A stretch of 64,000 bases of DNA from Phycisphaerae bacterium. Its GTDB lineage: Bacteria > Planctomycetota > Phycisphaerae > UBA1845 > Fen-1342. A program made the position numbers and the translations under genes. Below are positions 56,343 to 64,000 of this stretch, in pieces; positions within the stretch are counted from its first letter, which is position 1; each line of letters starts with the position of its first letter. The notes below the pieces were generated by a model. That model searched no databases, was not told the DNA's origin, and saw nothing but the letters and a program-made list of their open reading frames with translations. The stretch is from NCBI GenBank assembly GCA_022072445.1, contig JAJVHV010000007.1, positions 1-64,000 of the forward strand. Reading direction: 5' to 3'.

Positions 56343-58012
56343 CGCGCATGAATGGCCTTGCCGAGCCGGCTCTGCCGGCACTTCCGCTCGCGGCGACGCG
56401 CAGCGGCGCTCTGGCGGCGCTGCTGCAGGCGCACTGGTTCATCCGCCTGCGCTGGGCGTTTGTCGCCGCCGCGCTGGCCAGCCTGGGGTTGGAGCGGTTC
56501 GTGACGCCGGCGGCGGTGCGTCCGCCGCTGCTGGTGATTCCGATTCTGCTGCTGGCGATCGTCAACCTGGTGTGGATGGGAATCGAGGACTATCTGGTTC
56601 GTCGGCTGCGGCCGCGCGCGACGGACGACGCGGGCATCATTCGCCGTTCGCTGCTGTTTGCCAACACACAGGTTGGCGTGGACTTGCTGCTGCTGACGGT
56701 GATCCTGCGGTACACGGGTGGCGTCGAAAACCCGATGGCGATGTTCTACCTGTTCCACATGAGCATTGGGGCGTTGCTGCTGCGGCCGTGGCACGCGATC
56801 GGGCAGGGCATCTGGGCGATGCTGCTGTACAGCGGGCTGGCAGTGGGGGAGCACCTGGAGTGGATTGCGCCGCACTACGATTTTCTGCCGCAGTTCCCCT
56901 CTCCCGGCCTCTACGCCCGCGGGGAATTCGTCGCCGCGATGCTGGTCGTGATGGCGGCGGGGGTGTTCGCGATGCTGTATTTCACACTGCACATCACGGG
57001 GCGCCTGGAGCGGCGCGAGCGCGAGCTGCATGGTGCCCACGACGCGCTGCGGCACTCGCGCGACGCGATCTTCGACCTTCAGCAGCGCCGGGCCCGCTTG
57101 CTGCAGACGGCGGCGCACCAACTGAAAGGGCCGCTGGCCACGATCGAGACGCTGGCGGGGCTGCTCGCCGACCGCGTCGTTCCGCCCGACGCGGTCGCCG
57201 GCACGTATGAGAAGATTCGGCAGCGTTGCCGGGAGGGCGTGCAGCAGGTGACAGAGCTGCTGACGCTGGCCCGTGTGCAGCGTGGCGATCCGACCCGGCA
57301 CCGCCGGTCGTTCACCGACGCCGCCCAGGTTGCGCACGACGTTTGTTCGCGGTACGCGGCGTTGGCGCGAGGCCGGGGTGTGAGTCTGGACCTGCAACTG
57401 CCGGAGCACCTGGAATCGACCGTGCTGGTCGATCCCGCCGACCTGACCGACTGCCTCAGCAACCTGGTCGATAACGCGATCAAGTACACGCCAGCGCCGG
57501 GCACGGTGACTGTTTCGCTGTCGACCGGTCCGTCGAGCGCGGCGCTGGACGGTCGGTCGAGCGGCCGGTTCTCTCCGGGCGTTGAAGTGCCGGCCGAAAC
57601 GGGCGGCGCCGTTGGGGCGTACGTCGCGTTGACGGTGACGGATTCGGGTCTGGGGCTCGATTCGCAGACGCTGACCGAGATTGAGGAGCCGGAGAAGGAC
57701 GGCTCGATCTTCGACGCGTTCCGCCGCGGTAACAATGCGCTCTCCGCCGCCATTCCGGGCACGGGTTTGGGCCTGGCGATCGTGCGCGAGGTGGTTGAGC
57801 AGAGCGGGGGGCAGATCATCGTTCGATCGCACGAGGGGGGCGGATCGAGCTTCACGGTGGTGTTCCCGACGCAGCAGCCGCCTGGGGAGGTTGCCGGGGT
57901 CCGAAACACGCGTTCGAGCGTCCTGGTCGAGAGGACCGGCGGTGATGAGGCGATCCAGGAGCCGTCCGTGGCTCGGCCGGAGGCGCATGACGTGCATGTG
58001 ACGATGGCGTGA
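56339..58012 (+). CDS. Membrane sensor histidine kinase of the hydrogenase cluster
   Basis: The 557-aa protein starts at GTG 56339 (ATG 56348 also possible). About six hydrophobic segments fill residues ~35-220 with little periplasmic loop, so it likely senses in or at the membrane. The core has AAHQLKGPLATIETLAG (His in the QTAAHQLKGP box), N-box LSNLVDNAIKYTP, and GTGLGLAIVREVVEQSGG. The variable stretch ~392-430 between N-box and G-box holds repeated Ser/Gly. Partner is most likely the receiver just upstream. The last ~45 residues look disordered. Confidence 0.9.
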   Translation: MTRMNGLAEPALPALPLAATRSGALAALLQAHWFIRLRWAFVAAALASLGLERFVTPAAVRPPLLVIPILLLAIVNLVWMGIEDYLVRRLRPRATDDAGIIRRSLLFANTQVGVDLLLLTVILRYTGGVENPMAMFYLFHMSIGALLLRPWHAIGQGIWAMLLYSGLAVGEHLEWIAPHYDFLPQFPSPGLYARGEFVAAMLVVMAAGVFAMLYFTLHITGRLERRERELHGAHDALRHSRDAIFDLQQRRARLLQTAAHQLKGPLATIETLAGLLADRVVPPDAVAGTYEKIRQRCREGVQQVTELLTLARVQRGDPTRHRRSFTDAAQVAHDVCSRYAALARGRGVSLDLQLPEHLESTVLVDPADLTDCLSNLVDNAIKYTPAPGTVTVSLSTGPSSAALDGRSSGRFSPGVEVPAETGGAVGAYVALTVTDSGLGLDSQTLTEIEEPEKDGSIFDAFRRGNNALSAAIPGTGLGLAIVREVVEQSGGQIIVRSHEGGGSSFTVVFPTQQPPGEVAGVRNTRSSVLVERTGGDEAIQEPSVARPEAHDVHVTMA

Positions 58013-58277
58013 CGGTTGGGGCGCTTGCGCGAAGGTAGGCGTACGGGCGGACGTGGCCCGTCGGCGCTCGGGGCTCGGATGGGGGCGCGATGCGCGAAGG
58101 GGGGCAACTTCGCAGGCCGCCGCTTCCTAACGAACGGGCGCGGCTCTGTTGGCGGGACTCGTGGTTCGTAGGGCCGACCCGACTCGACTAGAATGGCGCG
58201 GTTCGGCGGGAGGTGCGGTTCCCGCCGGGGAGTTGCGCCTGCCGGCGCGAGTGCCAGGGTTCCACCCAGACGAGCCG

Positions 58278-61200
58278 ATGGTTTCCGAGCGGACAGAAGC
58301 ACAACGTGAGTCGAGCGGCGACGTGCCGTGGTTGCTCGTGCGCGGCGCGACACACAACAATCTGAAGGGGATCGAGGCGGCGATTCCGCTGGGGCGGTTC
58401 GTGTGCATCACGGGCGTGTCGGGTTCGGGCAAGAGCTCGCTGGTTAACGACGTGCTGCACGCGGCGCTGGCCGCGGAGCTGAACCGGGCGGCGACGCCGG
58501 CGGGCGATTTTGAGTGTATTGAGGTTGTGGGCGGGGGGACGGCAGCGGCGAAGGCACGAAGGCACGAAGGCACGGAGGCACGAAGGGGAGAAGCGGCGAA
58601 GCGACGGAGCGACGAAGCGACGGAGCGACGAAGGGGGCGACCGAGCGGCGAAGCGACGGAGCGACGAAGCGACGCCGGGGTGAAGCGACGGAGCGACGCA
58701 GGGGCGAGCCGGAGGCCGATCGCGGCGGGGCGGCGCGTGTTGCCGAGCGTGAAGGCGGCGCTGGACAACGTCATTGCGATCGATCAGGCGCCGATCGGCC
58801 GCACGCCGCGGAGCAATCCGGCCACGTACATCAAGGTGTTCGATCTGATCCGCGATCTGTACACGCGGCTGCCGGACAGCAAGCTGCGCGGGTATCGGCC
58901 GGGGCGTTTCAGTTTCAACGTGTCGACGGGGCCGAAGGGTGGCGGGCGGTGCGAGGCGTGCGAGGGCAACGGTGCGAACCGGATCGGGATGGATTTTCTG
59001 GCGGACGTGTGGGTGACGTGCCCGGTGTGCGAGGGGCGGCGCTTCGGGCGCGAGACGCTTCAGATTCACTACAAGGGGCGAAGCATCGCCGACGTGCTGG
59101 CGATGGACGTGCAGCAGGCGATCGAGCACTTCGACGCGCAGCCGCGCATCCGCGAGATGCTCCAGACGCTGCACGACGTCGGGCTGGACTACCTTCATCT
59201 CGGGCAGTCGAGCACGACGCTTTCCGGGGGCGAGGCGCAGCGCATCAAGCTGGCGCGCGAACTGGTGAAGCGCAGCACGGGGCGGACGATTTATGTCCTG
59301 GACGAGCCGACGACCGGGCTGCACTTCGACGACATCCGCAAGCTGCTCGACGTGCTGCACGGCTTCGTGGACGCGGGTAACACGGTGCTGGTCATCGAGC
59401 ACAATCTCGACGTCATCCGCACCGCCGACTGGGTCATCGACCTGGGTCCCGAAGGCGGCGACGGTGGCGGGAGGATCGTCGCCGAGGGAACGCCCGAGGA
59501 CATCGCCGCGAACCGCGTGTCGGCGACGGGGCAGGCGCTGCGGAGTGGCGAAGCGAGTCTTCGCGTGGAGCGGGCGACGGCGGGGCGGCGGAAAGCGCCG
59601 GCCGTGGAGCGCGGCGGTGCCGTGGCGACCGCGGCACTCGACGCGATCATGGTGCGCGGGGCGCGCGAGAACAATCTGAAAGACCTGACGGTTTCGTTTC
59701 CGCGCGACGCCATGACCGTCTGCACCGGCGTCTCGGGCTCGGGCAAGACCAGCTTTGCGGTCGACACGGTGTACACGGAGGGGCATCGGCGGTACGTGGA
59801 GTCGCTGTCGGCGTATGCGCGGCAGTTCGTGGGGCAGATGCGCAAGCCGCGCGTCGAGCACGTGGAGGGCTTGTCGCCGGCGATCTGCATCGAGCAGAAG
59901 TCGGCGGCGCGCAGCCCGCGCTCGACGGTCGGCACGATCACCGAAATTTACGACTACATGCGCGTGCTGTGGGCGCGGATCGGGACGCCGCACTGCCCGC
60001 GCTGCGGCATTCCGATCGGGTCGCAGACGTGCGACGAGATCGTGGATCGCGTGCTGGGGCTGGCGGCCGGAACGCCGGTGATCGTGCTGTCGCCGCTGAC
60101 GCTGGGTGAGGGTGAGTCGTATGCGGCGATGTTCAACCGGCTGCGGTCGAGCGGGTATGCGCGGGTGCGGATCGACGGGGTGATTCAGGAGACGGCGATG
60201 TCGACGACGATCGACACGCGCCGCAAGCACCGCGTGGAGGTGGTGGTGGATCGGGCGGTGATCCGGCCGCGCGACCGGCGGCGGATCGCGGAGAGCGTCG
60301 AGCACGGGCTGGCGCTGGGCAACGGCGTGGTGGTGGTGCTGGAGGAGGCTTACGAGACGGTCGCGGAAGCCGCGGGGAACGGGGCTGGGGAGGGCGAGCC
60401 GCCGGCGGTGACACGGCACGCGGCGCGGGAGACGACCTATTCGCAGCGCTTTGCGTGCAACCGCTGTGGCACGAGCTACACGGAGCTGGGGCCGCAGAAT
60501 TTCAGCTTCAACAGTCCGCTGGGCTGGTGCGAGACGTGCGAGGGGCTGGGCGTGCAGCGCGGGGCGCCGGCGTCGGCGATTGTGGCGCGGCCGTCGCGCG
60601 GGCTGCTGGGCGGGGCGATTCGCGGGTGGGAGTCGATCGGGCGCGACGCGGCGGTGCGCGACATGCTGACGGCGCTCTGCGAGCGGCTGAACGTCGGAGT
60701 GGACACGCCGCTGGAGCGCTGGAGCGACGCGCAGTCGGCGGCGCTGATGTTCGGGTTGCCGGAGTGGATCGACGCGCCGCGCTCGGCGATGCGCCGCACA
60801 GGGGCGGCGCAGGTGCGGTTTCAATGGAAGGGATTCTTCCCGGCGATCGACGACGCGACGCGCAACAGTTGGATGCTGCGGCATCGGCTGCAGCACGCGG
60901 TGTCGGACATACCGTGCATCACGTGCCGCGGCGGGCGGCTGCGAGCGGACGCGGCCGCGGCGCGGCTGGCGGATCGGACGATCACGGAGATTTCGCAGCT
61001 TCCGCTGACCGGCGCGCAGCGGTTCTTCGAGACGCTGAAGCTGGACGCAACGCAGCGGCGCGTGGCGGGCGAGCTGTTGAAGGAGATTCACGACCGGCTG
61101 CGTTTTCTGATCGACGTGGGCCTCGATTACGTGACGCTGCACCGGGCCGCGGCGACGCTCTCGGGCGGCGAGTCGCAGCGCATCCGGCTGGCCGGGCAGA

Positions 61201-63326
61201 TCGGCACCGGGCTGTCGGGCGTGCTGTACGTGCTGGATGAGCCGACGATCGGGCTGCACCCGCGCGACACGCGGCGGCTGATCGGCGCGCTGACGCGGCT
61301 GCGCGACCTGGGCAACACGCTGCTGCTGGTCGAGCATGATCGCGACGTGATCCGTTCGGCGGACCGGCTGCTGGACTTCGGGCCGCGGGCCGGGCGCTTC
61401 GGCGGCGAGCTGGTGTGGCAGGGAGCGGCCGGTGAGGCCGAAGCGGCCGCGGCCCGGGGCGATGCGGCGGATCGGTCGCTGACATTGGGATATCTGGCGG
61501 GCGGCCGCGCGGTCGAGATTCCACAGAACCGCCGGCCGGTGGGAGCGGCGCCGCTGGGCGCCGCGGCTGAGACGCCGCCGATGTGCGGGTGGATGATCGT
61601 GCGTGGCGCGCGGCACAACAATCTGCGCGGGATCGACGTGCCGATTCCGCTGGGGCGGCTGAGCTGCGTGACGGGCGTTTCGGGTTCGGGGAAGAGTTCG
61701 CTGGTGAATGACATCCTGGCGCCGGCGCTGACAAATCTGCTGGTGGGCGGGGCTCCGCCGCCGGGGTCGCATGATGCGATCGAGTTCGTCGCGCCGGAAG
61801 CCACGAAGCCACGGAGCCACGAAGCCACGAAGCCACGGAGCCACGAAGCCACGAAGGGGCGACGCCGTGAGCCGACGATTCCGATCGACAAGCTGATCAA
61901 CGTGGATCAGGCCCCGATCGGCACGACGCCGCTGAGCAATCCGGCCACGTACGTGGGCGTGTATGACTGGGTTCGCGAGCTGTTCGCCCGGCTGCCGGAG
62001 AGCAAGGTGCGCGGCTGGACGGCGCAGCGCTTCAGCTTCAACCGGGCGGGCGGGCGCTGCGAGACGTGCGAGGGCTACGGGCAGAAGCTGATCGAGATGC
62101 ACTTTTTGCCCGACGTGTGGGTCGAGTGCGAGACGTGCCGGGGCAAGCGCTTCACCGGCGAAACGCTCGAGGCGCGCTACCGCGGCAAGTCGATCGCCGA
62201 CGTGCTGGAGATGAGCGTCGCCGAGGCGCTGGGACTGTTCGAGAACGTGCCAAAGGTCCGGCGGCTGCTGGCGACGCTGGCGGACGTGGGGCTGGATTAT
62301 CTTCAGCTTGGGCAGGCGGCGCCGACGCTTTCGGGCGGCGAGGCGCAGCGCGTCAAGCTGGCCGCCGAGCTGGGCAAGCCGAACACGGGTCGGACGCTCT
62401 ATCTGCTGGATGAGCCGACGACCGGGCTGCATTTCGACGACGTGCGCAAGCTGCTGGGCGTGCTGCACCGCCTGGCCGACCTGGGCAACACCGTGGTGGT
62501 GATCGAGCACAATCTCGACGTGATCAAGAACGCCGACTGGATCGTCGATCTGGGGCCGGAGGCGGGCGACGCGGGCGGGCGAATCACCGCGATGGGGACG
62601 CCGGAGGAAATCACCGGCGTCCGCGCTTTGGCGGAGTCGGCGGCCGCGCCGGCGGCGTTCACATCGGAAGCGGGTCAATCTCACACGGCTGCGGCGCTCG
62701 CGCCGTTGCTGGCGGCGGGGCCGTACGCGTTGCGTGAGGTGTACGACGCGGCGGCGCACGCGGCGAAAGAGCTGGAGATCGACCGCAGCCGGCTGGACGC
62801 GGGCGGTCAGCAGACGCGCATGCCCTGGGAGGTGGACGGGCGGCGCTGGCATCTTGAGCAGCGCGGCAGCCGCAGCGACGCGCCGCGGCGCTGGGAGCCG
62901 GGGGCGCTCGAATACATCGAGGAGCTGGTGCAGAAGGCGGGCAAGTTCGCGCCGACGTCGTGGAACGACCGGGCGCACGTCGAGATCACGGCGCCACAGG
63001 CGGAGAAGTGGTTTCTGCACGCGCTGACCGGCGGCGAGTGGCTGCTGGAGTGTTACTTCCGCGTGCCGCGGGGTACGTTTCGCGACGATCAGCTCCAGCG
63101 CCTGCTGAAGCTCAAGACGCTGGACCAGCGCGACGACCTGCCGGTCTATGGCAACAACGCGCGCGTCGCGGTGCGGCGGCGGATGGACGGGCCGGATGCA
63201 ATCGCCGTTTACGTGCATGACCGGGCGGAGATCGACACGCCTGGTTTTCGTCGCTTCGTGCGCGAGGCGGTCAGCGCCTACTTGGCGTTGACCCGCGGCG
63301 ACTCGGCCTGTCCGAAGACACCGTGA
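58278..63326 (+). CDS. uvrA: Excinuclease ABC subunit A, three-module form
   Basis: From ATG 58278 the protein is 1682 aa, nearly twice the usual ~940. Module 1 (1-440) is like the C-terminal half of UvrA: Walker A GVSGSGKSS near 45, zinc CEACEG...CPVCEG, signature LSGGEAQRIKLA, Walker B YVLDEPTTGLHFDD. Module 2 (~455-1070) is like the N-terminal half: GVSGSGKTS near 484, SLSAYARQFVGQM, CNRCGTSY...CETCEG, LSGGESQRIRLA, LDEPTIGLHPRD. Module 3 (~1095-1455) repeats the C-half type. A ~225-aa tail of unknown family follows. It would find bulky DNA damage for UvrB/UvrC; enlarged UvrA occurs in Chlamydia, supporting PVC origin. An in-frame TTG at 58149 is a weaker start. Confidence 0.95.
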   Translation: MVSERTEAQRESSGDVPWLLVRGATHNNLKGIEAAIPLGRFVCITGVSGSGKSSLVNDVLHAALAAELNRAATPAGDFECIEVVGGGTAAAKARRHEGTEARRGEAAKRRSDEATERRRGRPSGEATERRSDAGVKRRSDAGASRRPIAAGRRVLPSVKAALDNVIAIDQAPIGRTPRSNPATYIKVFDLIRDLYTRLPDSKLRGYRPGRFSFNVSTGPKGGGRCEACEGNGANRIGMDFLADVWVTCPVCEGRRFGRETLQIHYKGRSIADVLAMDVQQAIEHFDAQPRIREMLQTLHDVGLDYLHLGQSSTTLSGGEAQRIKLARELVKRSTGRTIYVLDEPTTGLHFDDIRKLLDVLHGFVDAGNTVLVIEHNLDVIRTADWVIDLGPEGGDGGGRIVAEGTPEDIAANRVSATGQALRSGEASLRVERATAGRRKAPAVERGGAVATAALDAIMVRGARENNLKDLTVSFPRDAMTVCTGVSGSGKTSFAVDTVYTEGHRRYVESLSAYARQFVGQMRKPRVEHVEGLSPAICIEQKSAARSPRSTVGTITEIYDYMRVLWARIGTPHCPRCGIPIGSQTCDEIVDRVLGLAAGTPVIVLSPLTLGEGESYAAMFNRLRSSGYARVRIDGVIQETAMSTTIDTRRKHRVEVVVDRAVIRPRDRRRIAESVEHGLALGNGVVVVLEEAYETVAEAAGNGAGEGEPPAVTRHAARETTYSQRFACNRCGTSYTELGPQNFSFNSPLGWCETCEGLGVQRGAPASAIVARPSRGLLGGAIRGWESIGRDAAVRDMLTALCERLNVGVDTPLERWSDAQSAALMFGLPEWIDAPRSAMRRTGAAQVRFQWKGFFPAIDDATRNSWMLRHRLQHAVSDIPCITCRGGRLRADAAAARLADRTITEISQLPLTGAQRFFETLKLDATQRRVAGELLKEIHDRLRFLIDVGLDYVTLHRAAATLSGGESQRIRLAGQIGTGLSGVLYVLDEPTIGLHPRDTRRLIGALTRLRDLGNTLLLVEHDRDVIRSADRLLDFGPRAGRFGGELVWQGAAGEAEAAAARGDAADRSLTLGYLAGGRAVEIPQNRRPVGAAPLGAAAETPPMCGWMIVRGARHNNLRGIDVPIPLGRLSCVTGVSGSGKSSLVNDILAPALTNLLVGGAPPPGSHDAIEFVAPEATKPRSHEATKPRSHEATKGRRREPTIPIDKLINVDQAPIGTTPLSNPATYVGVYDWVRELFARLPESKVRGWTAQRFSFNRAGGRCETCEGYGQKLIEMHFLPDVWVECETCRGKRFTGETLEARYRGKSIADVLEMSVAEALGLFENVPKVRRLLATLADVGLDYLQLGQAAPTLSGGEAQRVKLAAELGKPNTGRTLYLLDEPTTGLHFDDVRKLLGVLHRLADLGNTVVVIEHNLDVIKNADWIVDLGPEAGDAGGRITAMGTPEEITGVRALAESAAAPAAFTSEAGQSHTAAALAPLLAAGPYALREVYDAAAHAAKELEIDRSRLDAGGQQTRMPWEVDGRRWHLEQRGSRSDAPRRWEPGALEYIEELVQKAGKFAPTSWNDRAHVEITAPQAEKWFLHALTGGEWLLECYFRVPRGTFRDDQLQRLLKLKTLDQRDDLPVYGNNARVAVRRRMDGPDAIAVYVHDRAEIDTPGFRRFVREAVSAYLALTRGDSACPKTP
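58551..58701 (+). repeat. In-frame 8-nt tandem repeats in uvrA module 1
   Basis: Units of 8 nt, first AAGGCACG (three copies and a GAGGCACG), then AAGCGACG alternating with GAGCGACG. Three units make 24 nt and encode an Arg/Glu/His-rich eight-residue repeat (RRHEGTEA and KRRSDEAT). The tract lies between the Walker A region and VIAIDQAPIGR. Confidence 0.85.
61798..61858 (+). repeat. In-frame 8-nt tandem repeats in uvrA module 3
   Basis: About seven units of AAGCCACG with GAGCCACG variants, encoding (H/P)-R-S-H-E-A-T-K-type repeats. The tract lies between the Walker A region and LINVDQAPIGT, the position matching the repeats in module 1. Confidence 0.85.
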
Positions 63327-63417
63327 CACTTCCCTGGCGGCATGCACCGGAGCGGAATCGGCCCGCACGGCATCACGATCGAAGCGAAGTTTGAGGCGCG
63401 TGGCGGCGCTGGGCGGT

Positions 63418-64000
63418 TCACTGCGGCATGGGTCGCAGCTCGAACTGCCGCACGAAGATCATCAGCGGGCGCGGATCGAGGAAGAAGCGCTGCGAACCGG
63501 GCGCGCTGAGGATGCGCAGATCGATGCGCTGCTCGCCTGCCAGCAGCGGCATGGTAAGCAGCATGGTGCGCGTGTCGGACGGCACGAGCGTTTCCTGGAT
63601 GGTGATGCCGTCACGGACCAGCGCGACGTGGCAGCTTCCGCAGTCGGGAAAGGCGCGCCCGAGTTCGAGGCTGGTGACGAGCAGCGCGGAGAGGCTGTGC
63701 GGTGCGCGCAGGTAGAAGGACACCTGCCCGTCTACGCCGGGTCCGAGCCAGCAGTCGTGTGTCACCAGCGGGTCGCAGAAATCGAACGCGCTCGGGTCGA
63801 TCCCCAGCAGCGCCACGTCGCGCGCAATCGGATCGGCGACGCGAAACAGCTCCGGCGAGACATCCGACGGTGCCAGGACCGGCGCCGGCGACGCAGGGTC
63901 ATACGCCAGCGGCGTCGTGAACGTGTATTTCATGACGAGCTTCAGGCGCGGCCACGAAAGGATCGGGCCGCGCGTCAGAACCGTCAATTCATCGTAAACC
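63418..64000 (-). CDS. Hypothetical protein, 5' end outside the window
   Basis: The frame is open to the right window edge (it reads VYDELTVLTRG at 64000), so the start is missing; at least 193 aa are visible. I do not recognise the family. The visible part has two Cys pairs (FDFCDPLVTHDCW and FPDCGSCHV) and beta-rich text such as MLLTMPLLAGEQRIDLRIL, and it ends in FELRPMPQ. It is convergent with uvrA, 91 bp between stops. Confidence 0.55.
   Translation of the reverse strand, partial: VYDELTVLTRGPILSWPRLKLVMKYTFTTPLAYDPASPAPVLAPSDVSPELFRVADPIARDVALLGIDPSAFDFCDPLVTHDCWLGPGVDGQVSFYLRAPHSLSALLVTSLELGRAFPDCGSCHVALVRDGITIQETLVPSDTRTMLLTMPLLAGEQRIDLRILSAPGSQRFFLDPRPLMIFVRQFELRPMPQ

Noticed and set aside
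58551-58701. Possible CRISPR array in the repeated tract
   Set aside because: Units are contiguous 8-mers without spacers and lie in frame inside uvrA.
58188-63368. Very long open frame opposite uvrA (over 1700 codons)
   Set aside because: Arg/His/Pro-rich translation without motifs; a mirror of uvrA codon bias.

Overview
The window is high-GC DNA (about two thirds G+C by eye) with tightly packed genes on both strands. It most likely comes from a Planctomycetota or related PVC-superphylum bacterium. The grounds are a very large multi-module UvrA of the kind known from Chlamydia, a Tat-exported Gfo/Idh/MocA oxidoreductase, a secreted sulfatase-like protein, a PEP-CTERM protein, a giant beta-helix secreted protein, and 8-nt tandem repeats and small palindromes scattered between and within genes. 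No rRNA is present, so the class cannot be named.

Layout. 0.4-4.4 kb: thioredoxin-like protein, PLP-dependent sulfur amino-acid enzyme, MOSC protein and two small proteins. 4.45-8.06 kb: giant beta-helix exported protein. 8.4-9.8 kb: Tat oxidoreductase. 9.9-12.8 kb: overlapping neuA-neuB-neuC genes for a sialic-acid-type sugar. 12.9-17.0 kb: TrkH-like transporter and mutS. 17.1-20.6 kb: membrane protein, exported protein, tRNA-Cys and acpS. 20.8-26.3 kb: a signalling cluster of a large hybrid kinase, a receiver protein and a receiver-phosphatase. 26.4-30.6 kb: gmd, transaldolase, lipoprotein hydrolase and a frameshifted exported protein. 30.8-32.4 kb: the most interesting locus, a promoter followed by about 270 nt of strongly structured non-coding DNA and a lower-GC reverse transcriptase gene that resembles the DRT2 (UG2) antiphage family. 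32.5-40.6 kb: orphan PaaC-like protein, sulfatase-like protein, envelope glycosylation genes and asnA. 41-47 kb: a fused MFS-acyltransferase, a lysine-rich micro-protein and smc. 47.4-49.3 kb: PEP-CTERM protein with clear promoter and terminator, a hydrolase and tRNA-Arg. 49.9-58.0 kb: a compact [NiFe]-hydrogenase operon (MarR regulator, large subunit, maturation protease, small subunit, ferredoxin, NrfD-type membrane subunit, response regulator, histidine kinase). 58.3-63.3 kb: three-module uvrA. The right end holds part of an unidentified gene.

How the parts fit together: neuABC, gmd and the GT9/methyltransferase/TPR genes suggest investment in cell-surface glycans. The hydrogenase genes form one translationally coupled unit that would oxidise periplasmic H2 into the quinone pool, with a dedicated regulator and two-component pair. 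mutS, uvrA and smc are genome-maintenance genes. The RT plus its structured leader looks like a self-contained mobile defence module set between two ordinary genes.
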